A DNA stretch of 64,000 nucleotides from Phytophthora hibernalis. Its lineage: Eukaryota > Oomycota > Peronosporomycetes > Peronosporales > Peronosporaceae. The stretch lies in assembly GCA_012656075.1 (NCBI GenBank), contig JAAKBF010000151.1, forward strand, positions 868,001-932,000, read 5' to 3'. Each line of letters begins with the position of its first letter. The stretch's first letter is position 1. The position numbers and the translations under genes are program-made. Below the pieces are notes generated by a model. The model ran no database searches. It was not told where the DNA came from and worked only from the letters and a program-made list of their open reading frames with translations. Of the stretch, positions 22,340 through 33,039 are shown piece after piece.

Positions 22340-22951
22340 CTAGAGTGGGTCTTCTTCTTCGCGTGGGTGCTCGTTCTCACTATCAATGTGATCGACATCC
22401 TCAAGCTCAGGATTAGTAGGTGTGATGTCTGGTAGTCGTTCATGGAAGATGCCTGCCGTAAAAATATCGTGGTCGGGGAGCCCAATGGCGCGGCGCATCG
22501 AAATGACGTCAACCTCAACAGGAACCCAAGTACCATTTAACTGGACGGTCATGGTAGCTGTTTGCCGGTTGCGCTGCTGGTCATGGGCTGCGACGTCAGC
22601 TTCGAGTGCTGCGCGGTGTCGGTCCAGCTCAATTGCCTGGGCGGTTGTGTTATCCGCCGGTACTTCGAAGGGAGCGTTGTCGGGACGTCGAGCGTTCACA
22701 ATGTCCAAATGATGCGCAGCAATTGGCCCGAACTGCACAGCGTTCGCGGCTTCATGGGCGATTCTCTGAAGCCGAGCCTGATCCACACGACCTTGTGTCG
22801 CGCGGTGAAAGTTTGCAGGTGGTGGGGCCACATTCGCTACGTAGAGGAATGCGTCGAAGCGGAATGCTGCGATGTTCGCCTTGACAGCGGGTGTCAGAAG
22901 GCGCCAGCGCTGAATTAGTGAGGATGCGAAGGTATTGGCCGATAACCTCAT
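22340..22951 (-). CDS. Unknown protein, possibly carried by the adjacent mobile element
   Basis: An open frame of 203 residues with ATG at 22951. It is not recognised. It is alpha-helical in character with an Ala-rich region (RIAHEAANAVQF, RHRAALEADVAAHDQQRN) and an acidic C-terminal tail (DIDSENEHPREEEDP type composition). Its stop lies 8 bp from the transposase stop on the opposite strand, and its start overlaps the stop of the upstream ORF by one base (TAATG). The tight packing suggests one unit with its neighbour, perhaps a mobile element cargo; function unknown. Confidence 0.4.
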   Translation of the reverse strand: MRLSANTFASSLIQRWRLLTPAVKANIAAFRFDAFLYVANVAPPPANFHRATQGRVDQARLQRIAHEAANAVQFGPIAAHHLDIVNARRPDNAPFEVPADNTTAQAIELDRHRAALEADVAAHDQQRNRQTATMTVQLNGTWVPVEVDVISMRRAIGLPDHDIFTAGIFHERLPDITPTNPELEDVDHIDSENEHPREEEDPL

Positions 22952-23217
22952 TAGTCGGCCTGCTTATCATTCTTCGCCAGCTTCAAGTAGATATCCGAGT
23001 CCTCTTGCAATTCAATGCGTCTTTGACCCAGCTCAGTGCTTGCGACAAGTGCTGCAAACCTCGCCAGACACTTCTCACGGAAGACCGCATAACCGTCTTC
23101 AACGTCGAGCATGACCTCTTTTTCAGCCCCACGACGTGTTCCATGTGTCTTGCCGACGCGGATTGTCAACACAGCCTCCAGCACACGAGGGAGGATGTTT
23201 CCTGATAGAGCAGACAT
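22951..23217 (-). CDS. Small unknown protein upstream of the 22340-22951 ORF
   Basis: A frame of 88 residues starting at ATG 23217 (MSALSGNILPRVLEAVLTIR) and ending in TAA that overlaps the next ATG as TAATG. It contains a helical region (REKCLARFAALVASTELGQR). Not recognised. It could instead be the N-terminus of the downstream protein separated by a sequencing error, since the next frame starts immediately. Confidence 0.35.
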   Translation of the reverse strand: MSALSGNILPRVLEAVLTIRVGKTHGTRRGAEKEVMLDVEDGYAVFREKCLARFAALVASTELGQRRIELQEDSDIYLKLAKNDKQAD

Positions 23218-24660
23218 GGTTGATGAGTTGATTAACTTGGAATTAGTTCCGACTTTAAAAGCAGATAACTTCGCTTAATAGAGCAACTTGGGAAGTGGTT
23301 GAGCAGAAGTGATTTATTAACATTGGCATTCTACAAGATCACATAACAACAATCATCATGAGCACCGACGAGCACCACTGATACAATGCAGCAGCTGTAT
23401 AGTACCTTGTACTGAATTGAAATCATTGCGGCAGAGTATTAACAATATGGCAGAGCCGCGTGTTGCCTTCGAAACTGCTCTCGGAACGGTACACCAAATG
23501 GTTCGGAACGTGTGGCTCTAAGCAAAGGCATACACCACCGACAAACTGTGTAATCACTGTAGTGATATCATGGTGGGTAGATAAACATCTCACCTGGTCG
23601 CCACTTGAGTCTGCATTCAATACCAGAACACGTATGCAAGATCTCGTCAAGGAAACCCACCATCGGGGAACCATACGCTTTGAATGGTATTGTGCACCTT
23701 ACCATCTCTCGCCAGGTGGCCACAGGGGGAGAGGGGGCCTTGACAGCTCGTAGTGCACATATGGCGAGGTCAGGACGCCAAATGGCGAGGAGGTCGGGGC
23801 GCCAACACGCGCTTTGCCTTCTCCAGCAACCATCTCAAACTGACACGGACAAGCAGCCACTGTTAGGTAATCACATACTGCTAACAGGAGGAGGTTCAAA
23901 CTTGTGGGATCCCGGGCCTCTCATACTCGTGGGATCCTCGCAGTAGGCGTCGGGCGTTTCTGGTAGAGGAGCTGAGTCGATTTGGGTGGCGTGAAGAAGT
24001 GCGATTTGAGGGGGCGATGTGCTCAGAGTAGGACAAAAGAGCAAAATAGACTGCCGACTAAATACGACCAAAAACGATTTTATATAAAACGGACTGCGAA
24101 ATATTCAGTATTTTGGAGGGGCAAAATACGAGCAAGCCACAATACACCACACACACATCACACTTTACAGGAAACCCCACAGCGAGCTTTGAGAGCTGAT
24201 ATCGCGCAGCGCTGTAGCTACAGTCTGTACTGTTCCGCTGTGTTGGATTCATGCCAATTCATGTATTTCTTCACAAATTACGAGTGTGTACCGGTACAGT
24301 ACTGTTCAGTAAATTTCTAAAAGAAACGCTGTAGTGCATATCCAGTCGTGCACAATAACACGTGTGGAAAATATTTGAAAATGATGAAGCTTTGGCCAAA
24401 AGTTTGAAGGACTAGGGTTCAGATATTTACTACATGTAGGCCCACCAACATAATTGGCATACTACGCAATCGACGGCCAAGGGCAACCGCACCATCGACT
24501 ACTCCAGCTGGCCCCAGCACAACAACGTGCTACACATGAGGCGACGACAATGATGTCAGGCCACACCATTTGCCGAGACCTTGAGCAAGTGTACCCTGGG
24601 AATTTGTTCACCGACGGACTTGTCAGCACCCGAAGCTTGAGCACAGAGGTCAGTGACCGG
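23218..24660. other. Noncoding, possible degenerate repeats
   Basis: No conserved gene was seen. The stretch contains scattered short frames and two adjacent GGGATCC-containing segments (23908 and 23931: TGTGGGATCCCGGGCCTC and CGTGGGATCCTCGC). It probably consists of old transposon material. Confidence 0.3.
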
Positions 24661-24830
24661 TAGAGCGGGTCGAACTGTCCAAGTAGAACGAGTAGCCACG
24701 AAACCCACGCCGTACTTCTTGAGCGCTTGAAGACCTTGGGCAATGCAGCCTCGGTTGTGACCGTCGTGAAGGCGATGATGAGCAGGTCCTTCGTGACCAC
24801 TAGGAACTTACCAGCGCATATAGGGCAGTA
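24661..24830 (-). pseudogene. Fragment resembling a dicarboxylate/amino acid:cation symporter
   Basis: The minus strand encodes TKDLLIIAFTTVTTEAALPK followed, after a frame slip, by a KKYGVGF segment. This resembles the Ser-rich hairpin and following helix of DAACS/DctA-type carriers (a KELLIVLGTSSSESALP-like region). There is no start, no end and no further transporter core nearby. Flanking sequence is AT-rich. It is an isolated, decayed fragment; the assignment rests on one short motif. Confidence 0.3.
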
Positions 24831-25704
24831 CGGTATGCATAATATAGCACGTGCATCAGCATAATATATGATACAGTTATTTACAAGACATGCATTCATA
24901 ATATTCTATTCAGGTAGTACATTTGACTGAGTGTCCTCGGGAATATAGCCACAGTGCGGAGCCTTGCGCTAGCGAAGCTTGGTGTCCGGATGGAGTACCC
25001 TGCACCACGCACATAGGGTAAGGTTGGAGGAATAAGTCCGCTCCAGTCGTGCAGCTGCACATGCTCATGGGTACATGAAACGATATAATACCTCGCCGTC
25101 ATTGAGCAGCAGCGCTGTTGTCGGATAGCTCGAATACGCATGAGCAAGCTGCAGCTCGCCTTCACACATGGTGTTCATGCAGATGGGGCTACCTTTCAGA
25201 ATATCACTTTATCTCATTTTTATATCTGATATTTTGAAAAATCCTCGATGATATTTAAATATTATGATACTCTTTTGCATTTTGAAAGAATATTGATATT
25301 TTTGCCCAAAATAGTACTACCAATACCCGAAAATATTATGCATATTTGAATTACCATTAGACCCTGACTACAAAGGCAAAAATTCCTATTTATGTACCGA
25401 ATTGGCGTCAACACCCCCACTGCCGCCGACTAAATGGAGGCAAGCCGTCCTGCTGAAGCCTCTAGAAAAGCCATACAAGCAATCATTCACGCCCGGATAG
25501 GTACTGCACTTGCTGCCCAGTGAACAGTTATGCTCTCTTCGCCACTTGTTTTGCATCTCCAGCATGAAAATCAACAACAACATTGGAAAGTTTACTGAAT
25601 TTTTAACAGCACACAAAGCCCGTTCGATTCCAGGCTACTTCTACCAGCTCAGGTCTGAAAGCTAGAGTTTTACAAACCTTTCAAAGAAAAGATTGGGCAG
25701 ACCC
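24831..25704. other. AT-rich noncoding stretch
   Basis: No gene was seen. Bases 25200-25360 are strongly AT-rich with repeated ATATTT/GATATT words. This composition recurs at 32850-32990, suggesting related repetitive DNA. Confidence 0.4.
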
Positions 25705-26862
25705 TCAGTTAAACATGTCCACTGACGTAAGTGCAGTCGCGTACGTCTCCGGCCAACTGTCCCAGTTCACATCGAAAAGAAGGTTTGACTCGCATGCACT
25801 GCCCAAACCCGGCACCTTAATGTAGCCCGGTTCCCAGTAGAAAATACCAGCACCAAGTGCGTTCGGCAAACCTTCCAACACATTCATAATGGCCGTCACC
25901 CACTCGCCTTGGCCTTGTGCACTAACTGGGTATTTTTCACTCAGCGTCACCTTCGTGCAGTTCGTAGGCCAATCCGTCTCCGCCACGTAGATCGGTTTCT
26001 TGTATGTGTTCGCCATTTGGGTAAGTGACGACGTGAGTGCGTCCAGTGTCGCCTCCGTATCGTAGTACGGGTAGAACGAGAAACCAAATGCGTCCACGTC
26101 GTCGGTGGTCACCGTTCCTTCGTCAAACAAACCCTTGAAGAACCACGACACCGTCTCGTACTTCCAGCCATTGTCCAGGTGGATCATCACTTTTGGTTGT
26201 GTACTTCCTGCCTTCACAGCATCCGAAACACCTTCCCGTGCTGCCTTCCAAAGCTTGGCAAAGGGTCCGAAATCGTCGTTACTGACCTTTCCAGTCGGAT
26301 AGAGAAATCCGGCAGTGATCTCGTTGCCGATAGACAAGAGGTCAAGCTCCACTCCACCATCGGTGAACGCCTTCAGCGTGGAACTGACATGTTCACGACA
26401 CGCTGCTGCCAATGTCTCCACGGACGAGGCATCCCAAGCTGATGGAGTTTGCTGGTCGCTCGGCTGTGCCCAGGTATCGGAGAAGTGCAAGTCTAGGAAA
26501 ATCTTGAATCCCGCTTTGGAGAATCGCTGAGCTTGTGCTAGGGTGTAGTCCAAGCCGTACTCTTTTCCTGTCCAAAGTCTGCGAAGTATGTTTTTGTTAG
26601 TTAATTGTTCCTTTGAATGGTATCGTGAATGTGTTGCCGGTATTAATTGTACGCACCGAAGTCGCACGCTGTCCATGCCGCGAGCTCCAAGAATCTCTTC
26701 GATTGTCGCCTCCTTGCCGGCGGTAGTGTACCAAACAGTGCCTTGCTCCTTCTCCATGACGGCAGCGGATGATAGATCATGACCCTTTGTCAAAGCTTGG
26801 GCTATGTTGAGAAGAGCTGTCGCACAAGCTCCAGCCCAGAACAAAGTCCTTCCGACGACCAT
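25705..26862 (-). CDS. Secreted GH53 arabinogalactan endo-beta-1,4-galactanase, copy 3
   Basis: It has 359 residues from ATG 26862 after removal of intron 26656-26579. Signal peptide (MVVGRTLFWAGACATALLNI), both catalytic Glu contexts (LSIGNEIT, VAETDWP) and the FYWEPGY motif are present. The central 850 bp (25832-26681) match copy 2 base for base, intron included, while the signal peptide end and the C-terminal end differ by many substitutions. It ends in VDMFN without the extra tail of copy 2. Likely active and extracellular. Confidence 0.9.
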   Translation of the reverse strand: MVVGRTLFWAGACATALLNIAQALTKGHDLSSAAVMEKEQGTVWYTTAGKEATIEEILGARGMDSVRLRCVQLIPATHSRYHSKEQLTNKNILRRLWTGKEYGLDYTLAQAQRFSKAGFKIFLDLHFSDTWAQPSDQQTPSAWDASSVETLAAACREHVSSTLKAFTDGGVELDLLSIGNEITAGFLYPTGKVSNDDFGPFAKLWKAAREGVSDAVKAGSTQPKVMIHLDNGWKYETVSWFFKGLFDEGTVTTDDVDAFGFSFYPYYDTEATLDALTSSLTQMANTYKKPIYVAETDWPTNCTKVTLSEKYPVSAQGQGEWVTAIMNVLEGLPNALGAGIFYWEPGYIKVPGLGSACESNLLFDVNWDSWPETYATALTSVDMFN

Positions 26863-27223
26863 GTTTTCACCGCTTGCCAACTCGAACTCTTTCTTGGGGC
26901 AAAAATTGCAGAATGACGAACAGATCCAGTGCAGTCAAAGTTGATAAAGCAACGAACAACGAGATACTCTACCAGGTGCTTCTACATGTACAGGTCCTTC
27001 AACATGTTGAAGAGATTATTCTCAAGTTGGGGCGAGTCCCATCCTAACGTGACCTCTTGCTGCTTTTGCAGCTGGTGCCAAGACAATCAATTCATTGACA
27101 CCGAAACGTGCACTCGGAGACTTTACATGCTTCCCTTTGAACCGAACGCAGAGACTTACCGGTATCCGAACATAATGAAAATGGCCGCCTTCTCGACATA
27201 CATCTGCATCAACCTTCCTAGAT
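26863..27223. other. Intergenic, no gene seen
   Basis: 361 bp between GH53 copies 3 and 4. It presumably contains the copy 3 promoter; no recognisable motif or repeat was found. Confidence 0.4.
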
Positions 27224-28361
27224 TCACGAGAACATGTTGATCGACGAGAGCGCGGTCGCGTACGTCTCCGGCCAGTTGTCCCAATTGACGCTGAATAGCA
27301 GCGCTGATTCGCAAGAACTTCCGAGACCTGCCACTGTCAAATATGCAGGTTCCCAGTAGAAAATACCCGCGCCCAAATTATTGGGTAAGCTCTCCAGTAC
27401 GTCCATGATGGCGATCACCCACTCGCGTTGGCCATTGGCGTTCACTGGGTAGTCACCACTCAGTGTGACGCTCGAACACTCCGTCGGCCAGTCCGTCTCA
27501 GCGATGTAGATCAACTTGTTATACGTGTTAGCCAACTGAGTCAGTGAAGACGTGAGAGTGTCGATGGTAGCATCCGTGCTGTAGTACGGGTAGAACGAAA
27601 AGCCGAACACGTCCACGTCGTCGGTAGCCACGGTGCTCTCAGCGAAAAGACCCTCGAAAAACCACGAGACGGTCTCGTACTTCCAGCCATTGTCGAGGTG
27701 GATCATCACCTTGGGTTGGGTCGTCCCGGCCGAGACAGCGTCTGTCACGCCCTGTCGCGCAGCCTTCCACAAGGTAGCAAAGTCACTGAAGTCGTCATTG
27801 TTGATTTGACCGGTCGGGAAGAGGAATCCGTCGGTGATTTCGTTGCCCAGCGACAAGATGTCGAGGTCGACACCCCGTCCGTGAAAGATTTCAGGGTCGA
27901 CGTCACGTACTTCTGCAGATCAGCTGCAAGAGTTGTGACCGAGCTGTCGTCCCATGACGAAGGGATAGCTTGGTCAGTTGGGTCGACCCAGGTGTCCGAG
28001 AAGTGCATGTCCAAGTAGATTTTGTATCCAGCCTTGGAGAACCGCTGAGCCAACGCCAATGTAGTCCAAGTCGTACTCTCCATCCGTCCAAATGCTATCC
28101 AGAACCAACAGAATGAGTTGCTGGTACTTATCAAAGTAGTGTCAAAAGAACGTACCGAAGCCGAATGGTGTCCATGCCTCCTTCACCAAGGATGGATTCG
28201 ATTGTGGTAGTGTTACCCGAGGTGGAGATCCAGCTGGCGCCTTGCTCAGTCTCCATTAGACCAACGGAGGACAAGTCATGACCCTTGGTTAACGCCGCAG
28301 TGGAGGCAAACCAGCTTGCAACGCATGCACCTGCGAAGAGCAGTGCTGTCTGAAGAAACAT
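27224..28361 (-). CDS. GH53 arabinogalactan endo-beta-1,4-galactanase, copy 4, frame-broken
   Basis: Signal peptide from ATG 28361 (MFLQTALLFAGACVASWF), GT-AG intron 28155-28095 at the family position, both catalytic Glu contexts (MSLGNEIT, IAETDWP) and FYWEPAY. The frame is lost about 28040 (two bases short relative to paralogues, within the DY-T-LAL segment) and again in the G-run near 27868 (one base short). Allowing for three missing bases the length is 360 codons, equal to copy 3. No stop substitution was seen, so it may be a functional gene with sequence errors. Confidence 0.75.
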
Positions 28362-29253
28362 CGCACTTGAGGCTTGGAGTGACGTGTGAATGAGAAGTGA
28401 AACCTGCGACTGAGCTCTTCAAACAAACCGTGAAATTACTCGTCGTGGTTAGCCTTCGTGAAGGAGACAGGATACGTCGTGCAGCAAGCAAGACTTTACG
28501 TGACCAGTGGTGATCGATCGACTCGGCATTCCAGCCGTTAATGGGGAGGACACTTGCTGCCATTTAAACTGTAGCGACACAAGCCAGTATGTCGGTGCTG
28601 CTACACGATCTCAATTGCATTCATTTCGCGTGCCGGCGCAAAGTTATGCACCTGCATCACTTCAGTAGCTAAAAATGGTCTTTTGGATCGGTAGTTTCTC
28701 CAAAGCAAGAGCAGTAGTATCGCAAGTGTATTACTTGGGGCATCTACATCATAGATTCACTTACGCACATCATGTGCGGCACAGGCTCTATTGGCACGCA
28801 TTAGTCAACGGTGCTGCAAGACTAAAAATCTTTCAGTTGAACGGCGGTCATATTATAATAACAGAGATCGCGGTTCAACAGCACCATTTTGTTTCCTCAG
28901 CAAAACGAAGAGAAGATATCGGTGACTTGCAGCCGATCCAGCGTACAGAGCGAACACCTGATATATTTAGAGAATACAAGTATATTTATTTATGTGAAAA
29001 CATTCTCTGTATCGTCTATTTATCACTTGGAACATACGATTTGAAAGGTTATTTAGTGTTGGGTGTTCGCTGAGGAAGCAGATCACTGTAACTAGGGCGT
29101 CTGCGACTTAGACTGGGAATATCAATTGGTACTGGGGGATGTAACGAAGCATCTGACAATGACTGAATGGAAGTAAGGCCTAGCAAAAGATCATCAAATG
29201 CGAGTTGTTAGCAACCTTGACGCTGTGGGTCCTACATCCAACTACTTTTTGCC
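28362..29253. other. Intergenic, no gene seen
   Basis: 892 bp between GH53 copy 4 and the DENR-like pseudogene. Short frames only. A TCATTC Inr-like word occurs about 45 bp upstream of the copy 4 ATG on the minus strand. It becomes AT-rich from 28840. Confidence 0.4.
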
Positions 29254-30204
29254 TCATCCCTTCTTGGTAGTCTTGGCGGTCTTGATGGGTTCATCGATGA
29301 CGACAACCTGGGCTTCGTGCACGCCGAACAACTCCGGCAGCACGTCCAGCAGCCCCGTGGCGCAGTCGATCTGCAGCTGGATCTGCTGCTGGCCCTGTCC
29401 GTCTTGAATAGCGACGAGCTGCGGGCGATCTTCTTGCCCAGGTGTTTGCTATTAATAGCGTCCTTGATGTTGACCTCCTCAATTTGAGGCTCAGTCCTCG
29501 ACGATAGTGAGGCGGTTGCGCGAAATCTTGAGATGGTCACCTTGCAGTTCTCCTTCCGCTTGGCAGCCTCCTCGATCTTGTTGTTCTTCTTCCCTTGACG
29601 GTCTTGTCCAACACTTCGAGCGGGATACCCTCCGCGATCTACTGCTCCGCCTCCAGCAGATCCACCACCGTGTGGTTGTACGTGGTGAGCACGAGGTCGG
29701 AGCAGTGATCGGCTTGCACTCGTTGAACACGGGGCCGTACTAACAGTACTCGGGCGGGAACGTGTCGATGGGGAGTACAGCACGCTGTTAAACTTGGGCT
29801 TGCCGCCTTCTTCCCGTTCTTCCTCCTCGTCGTCCGAGTCACAAGATTCCTGTCCGTGCTTCTTCACCAGTGCGTCGAAGAGCTTGGACTCCTTGCCCTT
29901 GTACTCGGCCAGCACCGAGGGCACGCCGTCAACCTTCTCGGGGCTGTACGTGTCGTAGAAGGCCAGCAGACGCTGGTGGTTGAAGTTTGACTCCTTGTCC
30001 TCCTCCTCTTCTTCTACTTCGTTAGCGCCGTCGAACTGCTCATTCTCTGTAGGTTCAGGCCCGTACTTCTTCACGAGCACCGAGAACAGCTGCGCCTCGC
30101 AGCCCAGCGCCAGCGCTGCGCTCCATCACACCGTCGATCTCGTGCAGCTTGTCGTCATTGTACTTGCGGTAGAAGCGCGTGAAGCACTCGCGGTGCGGAG
30201 ACAT
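29254..30204 (-). pseudogene. DENR-like translation factor (SUI1) with N-terminal repeats, broken
   Basis: From ATG 30204 the frame gives a Tyr/Lys-rich helical unit (RFYRKYNDDKLHEIDGVM) and, after a slip, LFSVLVKKYGPEP; a second copy follows (AFYDTYSPEKVDGVPSVL, LFDALVKKHG). Then comes a DENR-type segment: PEYC-stop-YGPVFNECKP, an acidic/Lys-rich linker and a SUI1-like domain (NCKVTISR) ending in VVVIDEPIKTAKTTKKG before TGA at 29254. DENR pairs with MCT-1 in ribosome recycling and reinitiation. The nonsense codon at the conserved Glu of PEYCEYGP (near 29742) plus several frame slips indicate a pseudogene. Confidence 0.6.
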
Positions 30205-30261
30205 TTCGTGATGCCAATCGTTCACTGTCCGTGGAGTCTGCACTTGGAGCACGTGCCCTTG

Positions 30262-30905
30262 ACCTACACCCGTCGACAAGTTGTCGGCGCACACGAGCAG
30301 CAACGACAGCCGCAGCACCAGCAGCAACAGCTTCCAGGCGTACTCCCAGGGCTGCCCCAAGGACGAGGTGCCCGCCGACTTCCGCCGCGTGCAACAGGCC
30401 AGCAGCTTCGACGTGGAGCAGATGCTGCACATGCGCGAGAGCACATTCCACGACAGCCTCATGCCGGGCGGCGCACACAACTCGAACCAGGACTCGCACA
30501 GCGGCGGGCGCCCCACGGAGCTGGGCAGCGCGCTCATGCGCATGGACGACAGCTACCGCAGCGCGTATAACAGCAACCCGCGGCCGTCGGTGGCCGCCTC
30601 AGGCTCGACACCCGACGGCATCACGCCGCTGCAGCAGGCCGCGCGCGCGGGCGACATCGTCCTGGTCAATGCGCTCGTGATCCATGCCGGCACCGACATC
30701 CTGCGACGCGACCCCATGTTCGGCCAGACGGCTCTGCACTTCTCCATCCGCGGCGTCCACCTGAACGTGGTGCAGGCGCTGCTCATGCCGCAGCTGTGCG
30801 GCTCCATCGTGAACGTGGCCGACAACAGGTCCACCTGGCCGCGGCCAAGTCGCGCCGCATAACCAAGCTGCTGCTCGATGCGGCGCCGACGTCAACTTCC
30901 TTAAC
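30262..30905 (+). pseudogene. Ankyrin-repeat protein fragment, 5' and 3' truncated
   Basis: An open frame (in frame from about 30260) carries a Ser-rich region and two ankyrin-like units (DGITPLQQAARAGDIVLVNA, GQTALHFSIRGVHLNVVQAL). A third unit (HLAAAKSRRITKLLLDA, then VNFLN) is split over two other frames by indels at about 30829 and 30884. An upstream stop and no ATG before the ordered part indicate that the 5' end is missing; homology stops at about 30905. It is head-to-head with the DENR pseudogene. Confidence 0.55.
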
Positions 30906-30977
30906 ATACCACAAAAGTGTGGCCCACAAACGTTCTATTTCTTACATGCAACATTTCGTTATGTTGTACGGATGTTA

Positions 30978-31017
30978 ACCCAGGTTACGCTTACGCAGTA
31001 CCGTGGAATTAATCCGT
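30978..31017 (+). repeat. Inverted-repeat partner flanking the CRN gene (left)
   Basis: GCTTACGCAGTACCGTGGAA with the following TTAATCC matches, in reverse orientation, the sequence at 33440-33477 apart from an 11-bp insertion there. The pair brackets the CRN gene at a distance of about 2.5 kb. Confidence 0.5.
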
Positions 31018-31154
31018 TGGAGCTGTCCATCCCTCATTCTTCAGGATTCCCCGTATAACTTTTATGTATCAGGACGAAAATATATCCTTCGAAGCGCAAC
31101 AATGCAACCGACCAGAAAGCCGTCCAGGACGTTAACTAGCAGTACGTATCCCCA

Positions 31155-32220
31155 TCAACAAATCACCGTTCGACGCATTAAGTGTTGTTCGAGAGCATCC
31201 CATAAATCATGCGAAAGAATTTCCTTCAGTGACTCCTTTGAAGGCATCGATCGACGCACTTTGTGCGTTTCATCGATCCATCGAATTCTCTCGTCCTCAT
31301 CGCTAATGAATACCCACTCGAGATAGTTGGTAACAATACCAAGTGTCCGCTCTAGTCCTTCGACATCACACAAAGCTTCGAGACCTCTGAGCAATTCCTT
31401 GCGGAATATCATCACGTTTTGCTTCGACGATGGATATCCGCTTCCTGCCACGCTTCAGCACAAACTCGAAGCGACCGTGCACATGTACGTTCTTCTCTAT
31501 CACATCCTCTTCGACAAGAATCGTGGCATCACCAAGCAGGAGGCATACTGCTTCTATAACTGCATATAATTTGCATATTTGCATTTGCGCAAGCCGAGCA
31601 TGTAGCTGCTCGACAACCTCGTCAGGAACGGTCGTTGCTTGGAGATCGAAGTCCTCAATCGCCAGAATCGGTTCAAAATCGGCCAACGACAAACTTGAAT
31701 ACGGCACTGACCTATCGATATCCCTGTTCTTTCGCTTCCTGTTGATGTCTTGATTGCTCGTCTTCTCATTTCCGTCCCGATTCTTCTGTCGGACCATTTC
31801 GTTAATCGCAGCCCAACGCTCGAGACGTTCGGGGCGACGATACATTGCCGTTGGTGGAGCCACGTCATCTCCAGCACTCTTCGCAACCACCACCAGCACG
31901 TGAACCACGTCCTCTCCAAGCGAAACGTCTGGCCCAAACAGGTCTGGCTTGTTCAACTTCCACGACGAGTCGAACTTCTTCATTTTCGAAATGTCATCTT
32001 TGTTCTGCAGCATCTTGTCCAGGTCATCGTCGTCTGGCAGCCACTTGCCGTCCGCCGTCTTCGCCAGGAAGAGTTGCAGGTTACGGGCAGGACCATTGAT
32101 GTCTTCATTCTTCTCCTTGAACGCCTCCTTCAACGTGGAAACTCTCTCTTTGCTGTCGATCTTCACCTCGAACGTCCCAGCCACGCCATCGATTGCGCAC
32201 ATTAGCAAGAGATCCTCCAT
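31155..32220 (-). CDS. Crinkler (CRN) family effector with PD-(D/E)XK-like C-terminal domain, frame-broken
   Basis: ATG 32220 opens the ubiquitin-like CRN header: LLLMCAIDG start, the LQLFLAK motif near residue 50 and the HVLVVVA motif that ends the header region. A Lys/Arg-rich segment follows, then a C-terminal domain with a G-x-F-E-F strand and a VEAKR motif typical of PD-(D/E)XK nuclease folds. CRN proteins are delivered into host plant cells and many act in the nucleus. The frame is lost soon after the E-x-K motif (around 31385); the remainder of the domain continues in another frame to the stop at 31155. Whether this is a silent pseudogene or a sequence error is open. Inverted repeats and AT-rich DNA flank it. 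Confidence 0.75.
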
Positions 32221-33039
32221 CTTTCCTCAACACAGGAGATTCTCGAACATGAAGGAACCCGCCATTTATTCATACTTCGGCGGTGACCAGAAAGACAATG
32301 TGTTCTAGTGTTTTAAAAGTCATAGGCTTAGTCTGCTCTAGCCTAAATCCGGTATGCCGTTCTTGTCAACCAAATATGTACGCTGCTAGCTATATCCATT
32401 CTCATCCTTTTGTCAACTGTAACTAAATGAGTAGCTGCTGCTGCACGCTGGGTAGTTGTACCTAAAAGAGTTCCGTGATCGCTATTTCCTCTTGTCATTG
32501 AGTTCGTTTACCGTCTGGCAAAAGTTGTCCAAACAAAGCACGAAATGAAGGCAGCAATAGCGATAAGATACAAAATCTTACTTAGCAGATAGTCGGACGT
32601 CATTTCGAACATCATTGCTAGACAAACGATACATTTGGTTCGACTCACCCTCCATGACATCGAGCTCTGGGACTCGAGCACATTACATCGCTGCGGCTTC
32701 TTCTTCTTAAATAATACAGTAAGTGGAAGCAGCAGCGGAAACGAGACCAATGGACATGAAACCATAAAGTAAACGTTGCTTGAGGCTTGAGGCTTGAGGC
32801 CTGAAGCGTGCAGTTTGTGTTTGTTTTTGACAAGCATATTCATTTGTATTCATATATAATTATATGACCTCCGCCCGTCGACCTCATTCGAGTTATTATA
32901 TTAATATGGATCAAATATGAATATGAATATTCATTCGAATATTCGAAAATATTCAAACATATTAATATGCCATTTGATTATCAATCCCTGGTCACAATAC
33001 ATCTATAATAAGCTTATTCTTTGATCAAGCTGTTTGGGG
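32221..33039. other. Noncoding; AT-rich repeat segment
   Basis: It contains the CRN upstream region and, at about 32850-32990, an AT-rich segment rich in GAATATTC-type words that resembles 25200-25360. There is a tandem TTGAGGC triplet at 32780-32802. No gene was seen. Confidence 0.4.

Noticed and set aside
30055..30543. Minus-strand 162-codon ORF running across the DENR start into the ankyrin region
   Set aside because: Only its C-terminal 50 residues are the DENR N-terminus; the upstream part is antisense to the ankyrin fragment.
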